Shown: in pieces, positions 6,667-13,715 of the stretch
How the letters are laid out: every line of letters starts with the position of its first letter
Numbering within the stretch: the first letter of the stretch is position 1
Source of the DNA: an uncultured Chloroflexota bacterium
GTDB taxonomy: Bacteria; Chloroflexota; Anaerolineae; Anaerolineales; Villigracilaceae
Direction: 5' to 3'
Length of the DNA: 13,964 nucleotides
Assembly (NCBI GenBank): GCA_903837815.1
Contig: CAILWD010000682.1
Coordinates: 1 to 13,964, forward strand
The notes under the pieces: model-generated
Seen by the model: the letters and a program-made list of their open reading frames with translations, nothing else
Database searches by the model: none
Told to the model about the DNA's origin: nothing
Position numbers and translations under genes: made by a program

Positions 6667-6761
6667 GTCATTGCGAGCCGCGCTCTTTCTCTTTGCGGCG
6701 AAGCAATCCCCTTGTGCCTTGGAGATTGCTTCGGACGGAAAAGCGCCGCCCTCGCAATGAC
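6667..6761. repeat. 95-bp palindromic element (GTCATTGCGAG ... CTCGCAATGAC)
   Basis: Perfect 11-bp terminal inverted repeats lie at 6667-6677 and 6751-6761. An inner pair, GAAGCAATC (6700-6708) and GATTGCTTC (6724-6732), continues the symmetry. It fills almost the whole gap between the cytidylyltransferase stop and the membrane protein start. It resembles a widespread family of intergenic repeats (GTCATTGCGAG...GAAGCAATC). No coding capacity is seen. Confidence 0.8.
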
Positions 6762-6762
6762 A

Positions 6763-7425
6763 TTACTTCCTTCTTTTCATCAAAAAGTCTGTGATTTCGA
6801 AATCCAACTCTTCATCAATGTCCCATGCTTCGGACTTGTCAATCTCCAGCATGAAAGGCTTGTCGCCAATGCGGTGACGTTTCCGCGCCAAATTCTCGCG
6901 GGTGAAAAGATACAAACATGAATTCTCTTCGTAAACAGGCGGCAGGTCTTGAGTTTGAATCAACTCCAGCGGATTGTGGTTGATGGCGCGTCCGTCTTGA
7001 AAATACAGGCGCGTTTGCCAGCGGGTGACGGAAAACAACGAGTCATATTTCGGGTATTCTGCAAAGAAGGTTTTGATTCCGCGTGAGATGGATTCGGCTT
7101 TCAAGAGCGGATTCGTACTGTGGGTCTGGAGATAAAAGTCCGCTTGCACCTGCGCCGTGTCGTGGAGCAGAATTTCGTTCATCGGGATGTCGTCGGCGCG
7201 GAGATGCTCGGGACGTTGAATCAGCTTGACGGTGGGAAAGAACTGGCGCACGCCGTCCATCACAGGCTCGGAGTCCGTATCCACCATCACGGTTTCAATT
7301 TCAGGAACCGCAAGCAGTGTTTCGATGATGTGATGAAAAAGGGGTTTGCCCGCGAGTAGGCGGTAGTTTTTGCCAGGCACGCGCTGGCTGTGGTGACGCA
7401 TGGGGACAAGGGCTGCTAGTTTCAT
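6763..7425 (-). CDS. Acylneuraminate (CMP-sialate-type) cytidylyltransferase
   Basis: The 220-residue nucleotidyltransferase transfers CMP from CTP to a nonulosonic acid such as N-acetylneuraminate, legionaminate or pseudaminate. The N-terminal nucleotide-binding motif reads LVPMRHHSQRVPGKN (R10, R15, K19), followed by LAGKPLFHHIIETL and VDTDSE. QTHSTNPLL (100-108) and the metal-binding end SEAWDIDEELDFEI (D202, D204) match the NeuA/CMP-sialate synthetase family. Members acting on related sugars cannot be separated by eye, so no symbol is given. No neuB or neuC homologue is in the window. It lies 49 bp after the GNAT gene. The stop is next to a palindromic element. Confidence 0.85.
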   Translation of the reverse strand: MKLAALVPMRHHSQRVPGKNYRLLAGKPLFHHIIETLLAVPEIETVMVDTDSEPVMDGVRQFFPTVKLIQRPEHLRADDIPMNEILLHDTAQVQADFYLQTHSTNPLLKAESISRGIKTFFAEYPKYDSLFSVTRWQTRLYFQDGRAINHNPLELIQTQDLPPVYEENSCLYLFTRENLARKRHRIGDKPFMLEIDKSEAWDIDEELDFEITDFLMKRRK

Positions 7426-7447
7426 ATCCCCTATTTTACTTTCAAAC

Positions 7448-7476
7448 CCAACGACTGGAGTCGTTGGACTCCAGTC
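7448..7476. repeat. Nested palindromes between the GNAT and cytidylyltransferase genes
   Basis: CCAACGAC and GTCGTTGG (7448-7467) form one hairpin with a 4-nt loop. GACTGGAGTC (7453-7462) and GACTCCAGTC (7467-7476) form a second, overlapping one with a 4-nt loop. The two exclude each other. The second overlaps the GNAT stop codon (7475-7477). Either a small repeat or an attenuator-like site; no T tract follows closely. Confidence 0.6.
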
Positions 7477-8299
7477 ACAACGCCAGAGACATCTGCCATT
7501 GCGAAATTTCTTCGCGTTTCATGCCAACCTGCTCGAAGATGAACGCCATTTCTTCCGGATAGATGGCGGAAACATGCCAGGTTTTGTTCGGGAAGTTGGC
7601 GAAGAGCGCACGCAGCAAGACTCGGCTGAGACCTGCTCCCCGCGAACGGGTCTTGACCAGCACCGACGAGATTGCCACGTCCGCCGCCGACGGGTCGCTG
7701 ATGAGGCAGTAGGCTTCGTTGATGCGAAAGGCGCGGGCGGGCGGCGTGTAGTGGGCAATGGTCGCGCCTGTCAGTTGCCAGGGCAGGTCGGGCAAGCCGT
7801 GACGAGTTACGATCCGCGCCAGTTCGTAAATGTCCATCTCTTCGAGTTGATGCAGCACCTCCACTTGCGGATTTTCGATTTTGTATCCCACCAGTCTGCG
7901 GACTTTCTCGAAGCCGACCTTTTCGTACAGTTTCACTCCCACCATGTTTTGCTCGATGACTTCCAAAAGCATTTTCTTCTCGCCGCGTGTTTTTGCCTCT
8001 TCGATGAGTTGCCCCATTGCCCAGGTTCCCACGCCGCTGTTTCTGGCGCTGACAACGATCCCCATTGCCGCGAGTCGACTCGTCCAGCCGCGACGGGCGA
8101 TCAACCCGATGCCGACTGGCTCGCCGTCTTTGAGAATCACGCGGCTGGCGGTCAGGTCTATGCTGTCGCGGCGGAGCATGGTCAGAAAAACTTCTTCGGT
8201 GATGTGGATGGGGACGAAGTAGTCTTCAAACCCGCGTGTGAGCAAATCCGCGAGTTGGGAGATGGAGAAGTTGGAGCCGGGGGTGAGATTCAAGGTCAT
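7475..8299 (-). CDS. Double-domain GNAT N-acetyltransferase
   Basis: The 274-residue protein appears to hold two GNAT folds. The N-terminal one has the acetyl-CoA motif ARNSGVGTWAM (R86, G89, G91), followed by LEVIEQNMVGVKLYEKVGF, a classic motif A and B pair. The C-terminal half has a second R-x-x-G-x-G (R218, G221, G223 in RSRGAGLSRVLL), followed by AIYPEEMAFIFEQVGMKREE. GNAT enzymes move an acetyl group from acetyl-CoA to an amine; the substrate is not evident. Near glycan genes it could modify an amino sugar, but that is inference. The start at 8299 has no Shine-Dalgarno; the bases upstream are the repeat CTATTCACTATTACC, so the native leader may have been replaced. Confidence 0.8.
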   Translation of the reverse strand: MTLNLTPGSNFSISQLADLLTRGFEDYFVPIHITEEVFLTMLRRDSIDLTASRVILKDGEPVGIGLIARRGWTSRLAAMGIVVSARNSGVGTWAMGQLIEEAKTRGEKKMLLEVIEQNMVGVKLYEKVGFEKVRRLVGYKIENPQVEVLHQLEEMDIYELARIVTRHGLPDLPWQLTGATIAHYTPPARAFRINEAYCLISDPSAADVAISSVLVKTRSRGAGLSRVLLRALFANFPNKTWHVSAIYPEEMAFIFEQVGMKREEISQWQMSLAL

Positions 8300-8310
8300 G
8301 GGTAATAGGT

Positions 8311-8324
8311 AATAGTGAATAGGG
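8311..8324. repeat. Inverted repeat, copy 1 (AATAGTGAATAGGG)
   Basis: The 14 bases are the perfect reverse complement of those at 8811-8824. They sit 11 bp upstream of the GNAT start, within a low-complexity stretch (GGTAATAGGTAATAGTGAATAGGGG). Together the two copies bracket the four-helix-bundle gene. Confidence 0.7.
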
Positions 8325-8336
8325 GTAAAGAGCGGG

Positions 8337-8798
8337 TTAGAAGGGTTGGTCTGTAGGGTCTTCAGTGAAATAATTGGGATGCGGTTCTTGAACGAAGTGC
8401 TTGGCGCCTGGCTCGTTCTCGCCGCGTTTGGAGCGCTTTAGGTAGGCAATGTAGCCGTTGATGATTCGGATGAGTTAGTCGATTTGATTTTTCAAACGGT
8501 TGAACAGGTCATTGGGAATATACCCCATGTCATGTGCCAAAACAAGGTGAGTATAAGTCTCGGTCAGCGAACCTCTGGCAATGTAGCAAAAGCGGACATT
8601 TTCCTGATAATAAAACCTTCCATGTCCTTCGGCGATATTGGCAAAGACACTCTGAGCCGAACGACGAATTTGCTGGTTGAGATGCCACTTTTCCTCTGTA
8701 GGCAACAACGGCAAGACTTCCCTGTAAACGACAAGCGTCAATCCCCTTGCCTTCTTCCAAGCCTCTAGCGTTTCCAGGCCCTGAATATTATCGCCCAT
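8337..8798 (-). pseudogene. Four-helix bundle protein (S23/IVP type), interrupted by an in-frame stop
   Basis: The frame encodes 107 residues to a TAA at 8475-8477, then continues without shift for 45 more residues to a TAA at 8337-8339. The N-terminal part fits the four-helix bundle (ribosomal S23) family: EAWKKARGLTLVVYR, LNQQIRRSAQSVFANIAEGHGR and FCYIARGSLTETYTHL. The sequence after the stop, LIRIINGYIAYLKRSKRGE, is the expected fourth helix and tail, so one base change (such as GAA or CAA to TAA) explains the break. A sequencing error or a functional shortened protein remain possible. The family is best known from 23S rRNA intervening sequences and from scattered chromosomal copies; its role is unclear. 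The start is the ATG at 8798 with a weak upstream AAAGGG. Confidence 0.75.
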
Positions 8799-8810
8799 AA
8801 TCAGCCCTTT

Positions 8811-8824
8811 CCCTATTCACTATT
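8811..8824. repeat. Inverted repeat, copy 2 (CCCTATTCACTATT)
   Basis: Perfect 14-bp reverse complement of 8311-8324. It contains the stop codon of the GT2 gene (TAG on the minus strand, 8820-8822), so the last residues of that enzyme are read from the repeat. It lies 12 bp upstream of the four-helix-bundle ATG. Confidence 0.7.
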
Positions 8825-9758
8825 CCCCTGAATTATACCGAATTGGCTTTACATCCCGTTTGTTTTCATTTTTCTGTCTTCGCTCTCGTGCATAATAAAA
8901 TGTTTCCCTCAACTGCGGTGTCACCAGACTCGTCTCGCGGTGCCCCATGCGCGTGCCGTGAAATTGCATGAAGCGGAACCAGAAGATGGAGGCGAGGTTT
9001 TTCAGCAAAACACGCTCACGCGCGGCGTGCCAAAGGTCACTGAGAATGTTAGCGGTGGTGAGGCGCAGGAAGTCGTAAAAGTTGAAGTGCGCTTCGGGGT
9101 AGATTTTTCGTAAAGCCATCGCTTCGCGGCGGTAGCGGTTGTAGACTCCGTGCGGCGTCTCATTGTGGACGTGAATGATCTCGGCTTCGGCGACATACCC
9201 GATGGCATGTCCCTGTTCCTTCGCCCACTTCGCCCAAGCAAGGTCTTCCAAGCCCGTCAAAGTTTCATCGTAATTATTTTTCTCCCACAGACTTTTGCGG
9301 ATGGCGGCGTTGGCGTTGTTGCAGAAGGCGGTCTCTTGCTTCGGCTTGTTGACATCAGGATACCACTGGTGAAAAATCTGCTGTTCGGAAAACTTAGCGA
9401 AGTCGGGTCCGCGCTGTTTGCCGTAGGTCAGGGCAATTTGTTCATCCTCGAACGGGCGGAGCAAAGTCTCCAACCAGTCGGGGTAGACGGGGTAAACGTG
9501 GGCGCTGGCGATGACGATCAACTCGCGGGTTGCGGATTTAATCCCGAGGTTGAGCGAACGCCCGAAGGTGAATTCGTCGGAACGGATTCGAACGATTCGC
9601 GCGCCGAAGGATTCAGCGACAGAAACCGTCCCGTCGGTTGAACCAGAGTCGACGAGGATGATTTCCACATCTTTGACGGTCTGGTGGCGGATTCCCTCGA
9701 GCAAACGCCCGATATGTTTTTCTTCGTTATATGCACGGATGATAATTGAACAGTTCAT
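8820..9758 (-). CDS. Family 2 glycosyltransferase
   Basis: The 312-residue cytosolic GT-A enzyme transfers a sugar from a nucleotide-sugar donor. The N-terminus reads CSIIIRAYNEEKHIGRLLEGI. DSGSTDGT (from D37) is the nucleotide-binding block. At the usual DXD position it has IASAHVYPVYPDWLETL (85-99), the SAH variant known in some rhamnosyltransferase-like GT2 enzymes. ETAFCNNANAAIRKSLW and GLEDLAWAKWAKEQG (E171, D172) give the acceptor-side acidic pair. The start at 9758 overlaps the preceding gene's TGA as ATGA, a typical coupled pair; an upstream in-frame start would add 12 residues read from inside that gene. Donor and acceptor are unknown. Confidence 0.9.
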   Translation of the reverse strand: MNCSIIIRAYNEEKHIGRLLEGIRHQTVKDVEIILVDSGSTDGTVSVAESFGARIVRIRSDEFTFGRSLNLGIKSATRELIVIASAHVYPVYPDWLETLLRPFEDEQIALTYGKQRGPDFAKFSEQQIFHQWYPDVNKPKQETAFCNNANAAIRKSLWEKNNYDETLTGLEDLAWAKWAKEQGHAIGYVAEAEIIHVHNETPHGVYNRYRREAMALRKIYPEAHFNFYDFLRLTTANILSDLWHAARERVLLKNLASIFWFRFMQFHGTRMGHRETSLVTPQLRETFYYARERRQKNENKRDVKPIRYNSGE

Positions 9759-11269
9759 GAATAATGCTTCATCTTCTCCCAAATTTGATCCCAAGGCAAA
9801 CGTGTCTTTCGGCAGACGTAAATTCCAGGCGGATTTGCCAAATCGTTGTCAATGCCGTAGGAGTTGGTAACTGTTCCTTCCACAGTGCATTGATCGAAAA
9901 GCAGGTTGAGGTAATAGGAGTCGAACCCCACGACAATCACAGTTTCGGGCGGAGGATTGTCGTAGCCCCGCAGGTAGAAAGTATCCGAGCCGCTGACAGC
10001 TTTGGGGAGTCCGTACTCGCCGCCAAAGGTGTTCAGCGCGGCGGCTTCGTCGTTCTCGCCAGTGACAATACCCGTCCGCGCTTTTTCCTCGTCGGGCAGG
10101 GCGGCATAAATGTCTCCAACCTCTTTGACCATCTCATCCCAGCCGATTTGCTCGGTAAAAGTCTCATGCACTTCGCCGACCATATTGAAGACGGGGGAAT
10201 TGATAGGCGCAATCGGCAGGGTGAGGATGCCCGCGAGGACAGATCCAAGAGCAATGGCGATCCAGGTTCCTCTTGCCGCGCCGCGCGCTCCCCGCTCTGA
10301 CTTCTTTTCGAGCCAGCCCTGCCAGACCACCGCGCCAGCCGCAATCAACATCGGGTAGGCGGGCGCCTGGTAGTAGGAACGTCCCAGCGCAAGAAGGTAC
10401 ATCAGGAAGGTGATGACGAACATCCAGCCGAGCATTCGGTAGCGTTTGCCGTCTTCGCGGAAGAAGTAGAAATACAATCCCGCAATCCATATCGGGATCG
10501 CGGAAAGATTTGCGCAGAAAACGAATTGTTCGAGGATGTAGCCCTCGGCGCGCCCGATCTCGACATCCCGCCCGTGGATGCCCTGAAGAAAATCAAGCGA
10601 GATGAAGTTGTGCTGGATTTGCCATATCATGTTGGGGAGGAAAACCAGCAGAGACAAGCCGACTCCGCCCCACAGCCAGGGGCTTTTCAGGTAGCGCCGC
10701 GCGTCGGTCAGCAACACCCCGCCGACGATGCCCGCCGCGAAGAATGCCATCGTGTACTTGGTCATCATCCCCAGGCCAATTGCCGCGCCGATGCCCAGCC
10801 ACCAGCGCGGATTCTCCGATTTCAATAGGCGGATGATGAAATAGGCGGTCACCACGCTCCACAGAAAATCATAGGTCACATACATGACGGTTGCTCCCTG
10901 CACAAGAGCGACGGGAGCAGTGGCTGTGGCAACCGCGGCAAGGATTTGCGCTGGACGTTTCGCGCCGAGTTCCCGCGCCATCAAGCCAGCCAGCACCAGC
11001 ACAATGCTGTGTGCCAGCACGGCAAACGTCCGCGCGCTGACGAGGGACAAACCGAAGAGACTGATTGAGACACGCGTCAAAAACGGCGTGATGGGCGGAT
11101 ATTCCACATACCCCCAATCCAGATTGTAGGCGTTGTCCAGAACCACCATTTCGTCCTGATGGAATCCGTATTGGTGGTTGGTGAACATGTGAAGAAGGAA
11201 CAACGCCAGAGCCAACAACACTAGAATATCATTGTCAGAAATGAAATCCGCAAGCCGACTCTTTTTCAT
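9755..11269 (-). CDS. Glycosyltransferase family 39 / PMT-like integral membrane protein
   Basis: The protein has 504 residues. A first membrane segment (about 14-30) leads to the catalytic-loop motif GFHQDEMVVLDNAYNLDWGYVEYPPI, with the D39-E40 acidic pair expected of ArnT/PMT-type GT-C enzymes. About ten further hydrophobic segments follow to about residue 375. A soluble C-terminal domain of some 130 residues carries GGEYGLPKAVSGSDTFYLRGY, as in other bacterial PMT_2 proteins. Such enzymes use polyprenyl-phosphate sugars and act on the outer face of the membrane. The start has a strong AGGAGG six bases upstream. It is translationally coupled to the GT2 gene, suggesting both act on one glycan or lipid-linked sugar. 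Confidence 0.85.
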   Translation of the reverse strand: MKKSRLADFISDNDILVLLALALFLLHMFTNHQYGFHQDEMVVLDNAYNLDWGYVEYPPITPFLTRVSISLFGLSLVSARTFAVLAHSIVLVLAGLMARELGAKRPAQILAAVATATAPVALVQGATVMYVTYDFLWSVVTAYFIIRLLKSENPRWWLGIGAAIGLGMMTKYTMAFFAAGIVGGVLLTDARRYLKSPWLWGGVGLSLLVFLPNMIWQIQHNFISLDFLQGIHGRDVEIGRAEGYILEQFVFCANLSAIPIWIAGLYFYFFREDGKRYRMLGWMFVITFLMYLLALGRSYYQAPAYPMLIAAGAVVWQGWLEKKSERGARGAARGTWIAIALGSVLAGILTLPIAPINSPVFNMVGEVHETFTEQIGWDEMVKEVGDIYAALPDEEKARTGIVTGENDEAAALNTFGGEYGLPKAVSGSDTFYLRGYDNPPPETVIVVGFDSYYLNLLFDQCTVEGTVTNSYGIDNDLANPPGIYVCRKTRLPWDQIWEKMKHYS

Positions 11270-11293
11270 GGGAACCTCCTGGTTTTTGAATCC

Positions 11294-11299
11294 ATTATA
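11294..11299 (-). promoter_or_regulatory. Candidate -10 for the GT39-GT2 pair
   Basis: TATAAT on the minus strand lies 24 bp upstream of the GT39 ATG, in the 64-bp gap after the preceding gene. TTGAAC sits 19 bp further upstream as a poor -35. It could give the pair its own transcript in addition to read-through. Confidence 0.45.
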
Positions 11300-11333
11300 C
11301 GGCGCGGACGATGGAATAGTTCAAGAAAAAGTC

Positions 11334-12800
11334 TCAACTCAGTTTGCACAGGTCAATGAAAAACCAGAGAATCCCGTAATAGTTGACCAGCACGCCCGCA
11401 AGGATAAACAACCGCATGGAAAGCGAAAGGCGTTCCCCGGCGCCAAAAGCGAGCAGTACCAGCATCGGGAGAATCAAGTCCATCAAAAAGCGGAAGCCGA
11501 ATTGAAAACTGCCGTTGTTGAAATAAAACAGCAAGGGCAGGGTCAGGAGGAGGAGGGAAAGCCATGCGCCCCACACCCACAGGGATTTTCCACGGGCTTT
11601 ATACAAAAATACCAACGCGGGGGTCGTGATAAAAATGCTCATCCCGTCGCCATGTGGCGCGGGAAATCCGCAAGCGGGATTCCAACGCGGCAGGGCAAGG
11701 AACATCGTCTTCAAGTTGTTGACGATAAAACGCGGATGGAATTGACCGTATTCAGCAAGGGCGGGTTTGAGGTACTCCCCCACGTTCATGGTGCGATAGC
11801 CGAAATCGAAGAACGAGTCGAAGCGGATGAAGTTGTACCAAAGCAATCCCGATACCGCCGCCGTCATTGGGATGGCGGACAACAAAACCGGTTTGACCGA
11901 CTGCCGCCAATCTTTGAGACTCATGGAATTCACTTCGAGATACAGGGCATAAAGCAGGAGCCACAACAGCGCGATGTTGGGGCGGGCGAGCATTCCGACA
12001 GCGAGGGAAAGGGAAGCGAGGAAAAAGGAACGCGTTTCCAACACCAGCAGGACAGCCAGCGCGGCGAAGGTCACAGTCACAATCTGGCTGAGATACCAGA
12101 CATGCCCCACAAGCGACATGTACCAATGCACCGTCCCAAAGGCGAACAAAACCGTCAGCCTTAGATTCCCAGCATGGCTAAGGCGTGTCAAGCCGTTGCG
12201 GGTCAGCGCCCCAAGGATGGCATACGCCAGCGCCGCGTTCAACGCCCCGAAAAAGATTGTAAACTGAACCGTGTTTACCGATTCAACACCGTCCCTGGCG
12301 ACTTGCGGCAGCATGAGCAGGGCGGGCAAAGGAGGAAAGCCAACGTACCATTCGCCCTCGTAACTGGTCAGATCGCGCGTTGAACCCACGTCAGCAAGGG
12401 TTGTCCTCCCGTCCAAAAATGCTTCTGCCAACTGGGGAAAATAAACGGTCTTCTTCGGGGTATCCCATACGAGGGTGATGAAATAAGACGAACTCAAATA
12501 GAGCAACCAAACTACCAGAAATACGCCAGCCGCCCTGCCGTAAAGCGAAAAGCGTTCTTTTTGTTCAGGCTTGTATCTCGACAGCAGAATGAAGAAAACG
12601 ATCAGAACAACAACAGCCGCGATCATTTCAATATTCGGCTGGATACCCTTCCTGATGAAGTGCCTGATGAGGAGATTGAAATTTTGAGGCTTGACCATCC
12701 GCCTTGAAAGGGTGTCAGCCAGAATAAATCCTGCCGTGGCAAGACCACACAAGGCGAGGAACAACTCAGGCAGGGCATTCTTGATGGAGGTCGCTTTCAT
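11334..12800 (-). CDS. Polytopic membrane protein, probable GT-C-type glycosyltransferase
   Basis: The 488-residue protein is almost entirely membrane-embedded, with about ten to twelve hydrophobic segments (for example around 12-32, 60-74 and 92-112). The first large outside loop (about 113-160) reads VWDTPKKTVYFPQLAEAF, then YEGEWYVGFPPLPALLMLP. This aromatic and proline-rich pattern is one I associate with bacterial membrane mannosyltransferase-like proteins. Later loops hold LARPNIALLW and WNPACGFPAPHGDGMSIF. I do not recognise a named family. Its ATG follows the sulfotransferase TAA with no spacing (TAAATG) and no Shine-Dalgarno, so translation is probably coupled. Neighbours suggest a role in surface glycan assembly. 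Confidence 0.6.
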   Translation of the reverse strand: MKATSIKNALPELFLALCGLATAGFILADTLSRRMVKPQNFNLLIRHFIRKGIQPNIEMIAAVVVLIVFFILLSRYKPEQKERFSLYGRAAGVFLVVWLLYLSSSYFITLVWDTPKKTVYFPQLAEAFLDGRTTLADVGSTRDLTSYEGEWYVGFPPLPALLMLPQVARDGVESVNTVQFTIFFGALNAALAYAILGALTRNGLTRLSHAGNLRLTVLFAFGTVHWYMSLVGHVWYLSQIVTVTFAALAVLLVLETRSFFLASLSLAVGMLARPNIALLWLLLYALYLEVNSMSLKDWRQSVKPVLLSAIPMTAAVSGLLWYNFIRFDSFFDFGYRTMNVGEYLKPALAEYGQFHPRFIVNNLKTMFLALPRWNPACGFPAPHGDGMSIFITTPALVFLYKARGKSLWVWGAWLSLLLLTLPLLFYFNNGSFQFGFRFLMDLILPMLVLLAFGAGERLSLSMRLFILAGVLVNYYGILWFFIDLCKLS

Positions 12801-13703
12801 TTACCAATCGTTGTTTTGTTCGTAACCCAGTTTCACCAGCAAATCGCCCGCCACGTCCTTGAAGATTTTTTTATGCTCGTCGGTGAAGTGCTTCTTCCAT
12901 TCGCCTGTCTTGCCTGAGCGGAAGGTCGGGGACTTCTTCGGGTTGATGGAAGTTTCGAGGGAATCCAGAATCAACTCGCGGGTGGCGCGGAGCGGGATTC
13001 GGCTGAGGAGGTGATCCATGATTCGAGTCAGAGTCGCGGCTCGGGCGTGGATCAAATCCTCGAAGTGGATGGTCAACACTTCGGGCTGATTCAGCCAATC
13101 GAGGTAGGGGGCGAAGCGCCCGGCGATGTCTGGAAAATCGTCCTGAACATCGTCCTGAGCGTAGTCGAAGGACGCCGCGCTTCGACTACGCTCAGCGCGA
13201 AAATCGGGTCGGCCCAAAATGCTGACGTTGAGCCGCGCGTCGAAATCGGGCAGGGACTTGTAATACTCGTGGTGGACGTGACGCGCCTCCATGTCGGTGA
13301 CGTAGAAAACATGCGAGACGACCACGTCGCGCGGGTCGCGAAAAATAAAATACGGCGCGAACTTGGGCGAGCAAACGCGGCGGACTGCTTCGGGGCGGGC
13401 GAAGAGATGCGCCGAAGCCACGTCACGCAGACGAAGAGAGTCGAGCCAGGCAATAGCTTGTTCGGGACTGCGCTTGCGTCCGCTCTCGCCTTCGTATTCG
13501 GCGTAGAACGAGTGAACCCGTTTGGCATAGGGCGCGACGTTCGAGAAGCCAAGCAAAATCTGGTCGAGCAGGTGTGTGCCGCTTTTGGGAAATGAAATGC
13601 CAAGCAGGACGGGAAGGTCGGCAGACTGGGAAGCGAAGCGCAGGCGCTGTGCAATTTTTTCGGTCTGGTAGAGTGTGGAACGAAGGATGGATTTGAGGGA
13701 CAT
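12801..13703 (-). CDS. PAPS-dependent sulfotransferase with an in-frame repeat insertion
   Basis: The 300-residue protein belongs to the cytosolic-type sulfotransferase family, which transfers sulfate from PAPS to a hydroxyl or amine. The 5'-phosphosulfate loop is SFPKSGTHLLDQIL (K40-H44). A candidate catalytic histidine is H99. The 3'-phosphate motif is YFIFRDPRDVVVSHVFYV (R122-S130), and the C-terminal PAPS motif is FRSGKTGEWKKHFTDEHKKIF (from 261). Residues about 170-188 (AERSRSAASFDYAQDDVQDD) are foreign to the fold and are encoded by a palindromic repeat (13155-13195) plus a 12-bp tandem duplication. The start has AAGG seven bases upstream. It is followed directly by a membrane protein gene. 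Its acceptor is probably a lipid or surface glycan, by context only. Confidence 0.85.
   Translation of the reverse strand: MSLKSILRSTLYQTEKIAQRLRFASQSADLPVLLGISFPKSGTHLLDQILLGFSNVAPYAKRVHSFYAEYEGESGRKRSPEQAIAWLDSLRLRDVASAHLFARPEAVRRVCSPKFAPYFIFRDPRDVVVSHVFYVTDMEARHVHHEYYKSLPDFDARLNVSILGRPDFRAERSRSAASFDYAQDDVQDDFPDIAGRFAPYLDWLNQPEVLTIHFEDLIHARAATLTRIMDHLLSRIPLRATRELILDSLETSINPKKSPTFRSGKTGEWKKHFTDEHKKIFKDVAGDLLVKLGYEQNNDW
13137..13158. repeat. 12-bp tandem duplication beside the insertion
   Basis: ATCGTCCTGA occurs at 13137-13146 and again at 13149-13158 (12-bp period), encoding QDDV then QDD. The second copy runs into the left arm of the palindrome. It may be a footprint of the insertion or later slippage. 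Confidence 0.7.
13155..13195. repeat. Palindromic repeat inserted in the sulfotransferase gene
   Basis: CTGAGCGTAGTCGAAG (13155-13170) and CTTCGACTACGCTCAG (13180-13195) are perfect 16-bp inverted repeats with a 9-nt loop. The minus strand reads through both arms in frame, giving AERSRS and FDYAQ. I recognise TTCGACTACGCTCAG as a common dispersed motif in such genomes. Confidence 0.85.
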
Positions 13704-13715
13704 GCAGTTACCTTG

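Noticed and set aside
5198..6760. Two long plus-strand frames (240-260 codons) opposite the large membrane protein
   Set aside because: Their compositions are dominated by R, H and Q, as expected from reading a hydrophobic gene backwards. The minus-strand frame is longer and has clear membrane segments.
7400..8305. 301-codon plus-strand frame opposite the GNAT gene
   Set aside because: The minus strand carries recognisable GNAT motifs twice; the plus-strand product has no recognisable domain.
8300..8830. 23S rRNA intervening sequence carrying the four-helix-bundle gene
   Set aside because: No rRNA sequence is seen on either side; the flanks are the GT2 and GNAT coding genes.
10250..10330. 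Possible in-frame repeat in the GT39 gene (KSERGARGAARGTW)
   Set aside because: Arginine and glycine rich loop, but the DNA shows no inverted repeat and no similarity to the other elements.
11232..12164. 310-codon plus-strand frame opposite the polytopic membrane protein
   Set aside because: Low-complexity, charged product (K, E, Q, H rich), a mirror of a hydrophobic protein; no ribosome site or family match.
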